Assembly (NCBI GenBank): GCA_964353355.1
Contig: CAYGVT010000113.1
Location: 1-8,596, forward strand
DNA from: CAYGVT01 sp964353355
GTDB lineage: Archaea; Thermoplasmatota; DTKX01; GCA-020343715
Direction of reading: 5' to 3'
DNA: 8,596 nt
The notes under the pieces were generated by a model that saw nothing but the letters and a program-made list of their open reading frames with translations, was not told where the DNA came from and searched no databases. Of this stretch, positions 5,064 through 8,596 are shown in pieces. The position numbers were made by a program, and so were the translations under genes. Position 1 is the stretch's first letter. Each line of letters begins with the position of its first letter.

Positions 5064-7598
5064 ATGAGGTTCCCGACGGTCGTTGTAATCGCCGTGCTCG
5101 TCGCAGTGGCGTTCCAACCTCTCGACGTCGTGTCAGGCAAGATCGAGTACGACGACATGACCATCAACTGGTCCGTCGAAACCATCGACGGGGGCGCCCG
5201 CATCGTTCCCGGAGATACCTCCATCGCCGTCGGACCCTCGGGCACCGTCCACGTGACCTACCACGATGGTGACAAGGACGGGCTGCGGTACGCATTCAAG
5301 CCCCCCGACGGGAACTGGAGCACCGAGCTCGTCGACGCGCCGGGCGTGGGGGCCCACAGCGAGGTGGTCGTGGACTCCAAGGGCGATGTGCACGTGGCCT
5401 ACGAGGACCGCGTGGACGGGACGGTCAAGTACGCCACAAGGCTGACCGATGGCGGCTGGGATGTCAGCACCGTGGACGGTCCCGTCGCATGCGGGAACCT
5501 GACGATGGAGATAGATGCCGAGGACAACGTGTTCATCGCGTACGTGGACCTCTCGACGCCGTCCATCGACGTCGCCACCCCCGACGGGGCGGGAGGATGG
5601 AACGTCACGACCGTCGTGGAGGGGGGGCATCTCTACTGGGGTATGCTCGACATGGCGATATGGAGCAACGGGTCCAAGCATCTCGTGTACCTCGCGAGTG
5701 AGTACAATTCCGGCTACCTCCAGGCCTACCACGCCCACTGGTGGCCGGGCGAGGTCTGGCGCGTCGAGGCGGAGCCCTTCCTCGACAGCGGCGTCTCGCA
5801 CCTCAGCATCGCCTTCAATGACGACGGCATCCCCTACGTGGCCGCGCACGGGGGCTACACTCTCCTCCACAGGGCCCCCTCGGGCCACTGGGGAGACTTC
5901 TCCTATTTCAAGGACCAGCACTTCCGCTCGTACGGGGACATCCGATACGACTCGCAGGGCTGCTGGATGGTATGCGGACAAACCTCTTCCGACGATCTGA
6001 GGTACTACGAGATCACGCCCGTGGGCAACTTCAGGACGGGCACGGTGGACGGTCGGGCCGGCACGGGCGGCTATGCCTCCATGGCGGTGGGGCCGGAAGA
6101 CCGCCATCACATCGTCTACTACGACGAGTCCAATGGGACGCTGGAGCACGCGACGGACGCCAACCGGGCCTCGGCGCCGGAGAGTCTCACGGCGACGGGG
6201 GGGGAGCGCGACATCACGCTCGAGTGGGGGATGCCGGACGACCTCGGGAACGCCACGACGGTCACGTTCAACATCTACCGGGAGGACCCGGAGGACTTCG
6301 AAAACTACATCGACCTCTACAGGACCGGTTGGACGGGCACGTCGTTCATCGACACCGACGTGGAGAACCGCGTCAGTTACCTCTACTACGTCGTGGCCGT
6401 CAACGGCGCGGGCGAGGGGATCTTCTCGAACCGCGCCTGGGCGATGCCGTTGCTCCATCCGACGGCGCCCCGCAACGTCACGGCGATGGCGGGCCCGGAC
6501 AACGTGGTGCTCAGCTGGGAGCCGCCCGCGGACCCGGGGGTATACACAGTCACGGGGTACAGGGTCCACTGGCGGACGGGGACGTACTGGAGCGGTTTCG
6601 GCCCAGAGTGGCAGTACCCGGTGTCCGAGTGGAGCAACTTCACGGTCGGTGCGGCGACGATGGCGTTCAATCATTCGGGCCTGAAGCAGGGATATTCCTA
6701 TCACTACGAGATAGCAGCCCTCCATGCGGGCGGTGAGGGGGAGAGGTCCCACGATGTCAACGCCATCCCCATGGTGCCTCCAGGACCCCCGACGGCGCTG
6801 ACAGCGGTCCGGGGGGACGGACGGGTCGTCCTGAACTGGACCCGGCCGGTCGACGATGGGGGATGCCGCCTGACGGCATACAGGGTCTACCGCGGCACCT
6901 CCCCTATGGACCTCAGGCTCGTGACGACGATAAACGGTAGCGCTGGCGATTTCAATCTCTGGAACGAGCCCTCGATGAGACTTATGGACGATGGAGCCGT
7001 TCCCGAGGTGGTAGGATGGGATTCCGAGGGGCGGAAGTACATCATTCCAAAAGACTCATACGGCACGTCGGGCGAGCTTGGAGATAGCATCAGCTACTAC
7101 TACCAGGTCTCCGCGGTGCAGCTGGCGGGCGAGGGTTCCAGGAGCTCCGTCCTCGAGGTGCCTCCGGAGATGACGCCAAGGGCGCCACGGAACCTCACGG
7201 CCACCGCTGTCGGTGAGGGCGTCAGGCTCTCGTGGATGCCGCCGGCCAGGGATTACTATTTCGCCCCATCGGGGTATGTCATCTACCGCATCGGTCCTGA
7301 TGGGGAGCTCACCGTCGTGGACCTCGTCGGGAAGGAGACTTTCAATTATCTGGACAAGGGGGTCGTGTCCAACTCCACCTACAGGTACTGCGTGAGGGGC
7401 GTGAACGAGGCCGGGGAGGGGAACAGCTCTGAATGGGCGGAGGTCCCCGTGGGGGTCGTCATTCCCGCGCATGAGCCGCCGGGCGATGGATGGCACTGGC
7501 CGCTCGCCGATCTGGCCTTCGCCATCGCGGTGGCCCTCATCATCCTGGCAGTCCTGATGATGAGAAAGAGAGCAGAACGCAGGAAACGCGGGAATTGA
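5064..7598 (+). CDS. Secreted, membrane-anchored beta-propeller/fibronectin-III surface protein
   Basis: An 844-residue protein, probably displayed outside the cell. Residues 1-25 are a signal peptide. Residues 52-365 hold seven repeats with the pattern hydrophobic-x-x-(G/D)-x-x-G-x-x-H-h-x-Y, then D-G-x-L-x-Y-A, then W-x-x-x-x-V-D-G. That predicts a seven-bladed propeller; the segment N-W-S-V-E-T-I-D-G before the first repeat supplies the missing last strand of blade seven. Four fibronectin-III domains follow at about 369-465, 466-568, 572-703 and 704-801, each with L-x-W and Y-x-x-x-A/V-x-N/G-x-x-G-E-G. A helix at 816-835 and the tail RKRAERRKRGN anchor it with the C-terminus inside. More than a dozen N-x-S/T sites suggest glycosylation. 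ATG 5064 is preferred over the in-frame TTG at 5040 because the signal peptide starts there. Ligand and substrate are unknown; no catalytic motif was recognised. Confidence 0.9.
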   Translation: MRFPTVVVIAVLVAVAFQPLDVVSGKIEYDDMTINWSVETIDGGARIVPGDTSIAVGPSGTVHVTYHDGDKDGLRYAFKPPDGNWSTELVDAPGVGAHSEVVVDSKGDVHVAYEDRVDGTVKYATRLTDGGWDVSTVDGPVACGNLTMEIDAEDNVFIAYVDLSTPSIDVATPDGAGGWNVTTVVEGGHLYWGMLDMAIWSNGSKHLVYLASEYNSGYLQAYHAHWWPGEVWRVEAEPFLDSGVSHLSIAFNDDGIPYVAAHGGYTLLHRAPSGHWGDFSYFKDQHFRSYGDIRYDSQGCWMVCGQTSSDDLRYYEITPVGNFRTGTVDGRAGTGGYASMAVGPEDRHHIVYYDESNGTLEHATDANRASAPESLTATGGERDITLEWGMPDDLGNATTVTFNIYREDPEDFENYIDLYRTGWTGTSFIDTDVENRVSYLYYVVAVNGAGEGIFSNRAWAMPLLHPTAPRNVTAMAGPDNVVLSWEPPADPGVYTVTGYRVHWRTGTYWSGFGPEWQYPVSEWSNFTVGAATMAFNHSGLKQGYSYHYEIAALHAGGEGERSHDVNAIPMVPPGPPTALTAVRGDGRVVLNWTRPVDDGGCRLTAYRVYRGTSPMDLRLVTTINGSAGDFNLWNEPSMRLMDDGAVPEVVGWDSEGRKYIIPKDSYGTSGELGDSISYYYQVSAVQLAGEGSRSSVLEVPPEMTPRAPRNLTATAVGEGVRLSWMPPARDYYFAPSGYVIYRIGPDGELTVVDLVGKETFNYLDKGVVSNSTYRYCVRGVNEAGEGNSSEWAEVPVGVVIPAHEPPGDGWHWPLADLAFAIAVALIILAVLMMRKRAERRKRGN

Positions 7599-7644
7599 CC
7601 CGAAGGCCTTTACTACAGAATCTCAACCTGAGTGACCGGGCAAC

Positions 7645-7778
7645 GGACGACGCTGGCGCGCTCGGCGCGCACACGCGCGCCGAGCTTGCGCAAACAGAGT
7701 CACCCCCAATGGCTCCTCGGGCATGCTGGTGCGCGCCATTGTCTCGCCGAACCCCCCGCGCCCGCCGCCTCGATGCCG
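7645..7778. repeat. Dispersed ~135-bp repeat, copy B
   Basis: This is the partner of 4504-4639. It spans the gap between two convergent genes and the last codons of the minus-strand gene that ends at 7700. The hairpin (7660-7685) begins 61 bases after the stop of the surface-protein gene and lies 15 bases beyond the minus-strand stop, so a shared two-way transcript end is plausible. Confidence 0.75.
7660..7685. other. Perfect 11-bp-stem hairpin with ACAC loop, copy B
   Basis: GCTCGGCGCGC, loop ACAC, then GCGCGCCGAGC. Compared with copy A the second stem pair is swapped from G-C to C-G, so both arms changed together and the stem stayed perfect. It sits between convergent genes, where a transcription end or stabilising structure for both messages would be expected. 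No T-run follows on either strand. Confidence 0.7.
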
Positions 7779-8071
7779 GCGTCCATGACCGCCCCGCGCA
7801 GCCGGTGGAGACCTTCGACAAGGCCCCGGCACTCCTCTACACCCGTAGCCTCGATCTCGATGAACTCGAGGCAGCCTAGCAGCACCCCGGCGGCCGCCTC
7901 GGGCCCGTCTCCCCATACAGCAAGCCCGTTCGCCAGGTCGTGGAGGGGGCCGCCCCACCCCGCGCCCAGCCGGACGACGAACTCGTCCGGCACCGTCGGT
8001 GGGATGGGCTCCACTGCCTCGTTCGCAACCTCGCGCACACTCTCTGCTCTCGATATCGCGCTCATGCTCAT
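7700..8071 (-). CDS. Small helical protein of unknown function
   Basis: A 123-residue, mostly acidic protein I do not recognise. It is rich in Ala, Gly, Glu and Leu and appears largely helical, with a longest regular stretch around residues 60-105 (A-A-A-G-V-L-L-G-C-L-E-F through H-R-L-R-G-A-V-M-D-A-G-I-E-A-A). It has no signal peptide, membrane helix or known catalytic motif. Its ATG overlaps the TGA of the upstream membrane-protein gene (ATGA), so the two are probably translated from one message. The last 25 residues lie in the dispersed repeat, and a related but truncated 3' end is found at 4489-4743. After Q-W-R the two copies diverge in sequence, so the natural C-terminus is uncertain. 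It might be a soluble partner of the membrane protein; that is inferred from position alone. Confidence 0.65.
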   Translation of the reverse strand: MSMSAISRAESVREVANEAVEPIPPTVPDEFVVRLGAGWGGPLHDLANGLAVWGDGPEAAAGVLLGCLEFIEIEATGVEECRGLVEGLHRLRGAVMDAGIEAAGAGGSARQWRAPACPRSHWG

Positions 8072-8595
8072 GTCTCCCGTTCAATCTCATCCTTCGTGGC
8101 CAGAAGCCATCTGACAGCCTCGCGCCGCATCCTCCGCTCCAGCCTCCCCTGCCTCCCCGCCTCCTCGATGCACCTCCTCGCGACGCCCAGCCGCAGCCCC
8201 GGCCTCCCGCGCAATTCCAGGCCGGAGAGCCCGTCGAGGACCCGCTGGGGGTGCTTCCCGTCGCCGACGGCCCGTATGGCCCTGGAGAGGGCAAGGTCGG
8301 CGCGGTCCGCCTCCCACCTCTGGAGGGCGGTGAGGAGGTAGAGCCCGAGGAGCCCCAGGACGAGGACCGACGCGAGGAGGAGGAGGACGGGGTCCCTCAG
8401 GGCGACGGCCGAGGCGAGGGACGCTCCTAGGATGGTCCATATGAACAGGTCCAGCGAGCGGTCCGGCTTGGGGTCGGAGGCGGGCCATTCGCGGTTGACC
8501 TCGGGCGCCGGGCGCCTGGCCTGGCCGGCCGGCCCCTCCGTATGTCCGGGATGCCGGGGGTTGGCCGGGGGGTGGCGCGGGAGGGGGTTGTACAT
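8068..8595 (-). CDS. Two-helix membrane protein with proline-rich N-terminus (5' end may lie outside the window)
   Basis: This is 175 residues as read from the ATG at the window edge; the frame may extend upstream, so the true start is unknown. The first 45 residues are rich in Pro, Arg and His. Hydrophobic helices follow at about 48-66 and 68-91 with R-D-P between them, then an 84-residue basic, helical tail (R-x-W-E-A-D-R-A-D-L-A-L-S-R-A-I-R and R-R-M-R-R-E-A-V-R-W-L-L). The charge pattern puts the C-terminal tail in the cytoplasm. No family was recognised. It is the first gene of a minus-strand pair, with its stop overlapping the next start. Its layout (helical hairpin then soluble tail) is loosely like that of the protein at 3769-4473, but I see no sequence similarity between them. 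Confidence 0.75.
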   Translation of the reverse strand: MYNPLPRHPPANPRHPGHTEGPAGQARRPAPEVNREWPASDPKPDRSLDLFIWTILGASLASAVALRDPVLLLLASVLVLGLLGLYLLTALQRWEADRADLALSRAIRAVGDGKHPQRVLDGLSGLELRGRPGLRLGVARRCIEEAGRQGRLERRMRREAVRWLLATKDEIERET

Positions 8596-8596
8596 G

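Noticed and set aside
5133..6752. A 539-residue open frame on the minus strand.
   Set aside because: It lies wholly antisense to the surface-protein gene, is full of Arg, Val, Pro and His as expected of a GC-rich shadow, and has no recognisable domain.
4520..7685. The two hairpins as intrinsic terminators.
   Set aside because: No T-run follows the stem on either strand, so I describe them as hairpins and leave the role open.
7623..8294. A 223-residue minus-strand frame overlapping two called genes.
   Set aside because: It is Gly/Arg-rich and conflicts with two frames that are joined by an ATGA overlap and have sensible membrane-helix and helical content. The shared M-A-R-x-S-x-P-x-E-P peptide in both repeat copies is explained by nucleotide similarity, and the frames diverge at a single-base gap before the hairpin.
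1..8596. CRISPR arrays, tRNA or rRNA genes.
   Set aside because: No regularly spaced short direct repeats, no cloverleaf with a TTC-type loop and no rRNA signature segments were seen on either strand.

Overview
The window looks like a GC-rich archaeal chromosome segment, most plausibly Thermoplasmatota-like, though the lineage is an inference from gene style and not from a marker gene. The signs are a strong TATA box (4999-5008) ahead of a secreted beta-propeller/fibronectin-III surface protein anchored by one C-terminal helix, no bacterial -35/-10 pattern there, and short ATGA overlaps between co-oriented genes.

Region 1 (1-3772): a 290-residue protein gene made of two tandem zinc-ribbon + HNH-like units is split by a complete Tn3-family insertion element (238-3076). 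The element has 37-bp terminal inverted repeats and one intact 903-residue DDE transposase, with no resolvase or passenger gene. It is visibly less GC-rich than its surroundings. It is flanked by a 4-bp direct repeat TACT. Removing the element and one TACT restores the host frame exactly, and the rebuilt protein then aligns through the junction with its own second unit, which fixes the element ends to the base.

Region 2 (3769-4473): a two-helix membrane protein of unknown function overlaps the HNH gene stop by ATGA, so the two were probably an operon.

Region 3 (4474-4998): no intact gene. It holds one copy of a ~135-bp repeat containing a perfect 11-bp-stem hairpin, a decayed minus-strand gene end, and a decayed fragment resembling the zinc-ribbon/HNH family. 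It is a gene graveyard or recombination junction.

Region 4 (5064-7598): a large secreted surface protein with a signal peptide, seven propeller repeats, four fibronectin-III domains, a membrane anchor and a basic tail.

Region 5 (7599-8596): the second copy of the hairpin repeat lies between the surface-protein gene and a convergent minus-strand pair, a two-helix membrane protein followed by a small helical protein joined by an ATGA overlap. The two hairpins differ by a compensated base-pair swap.
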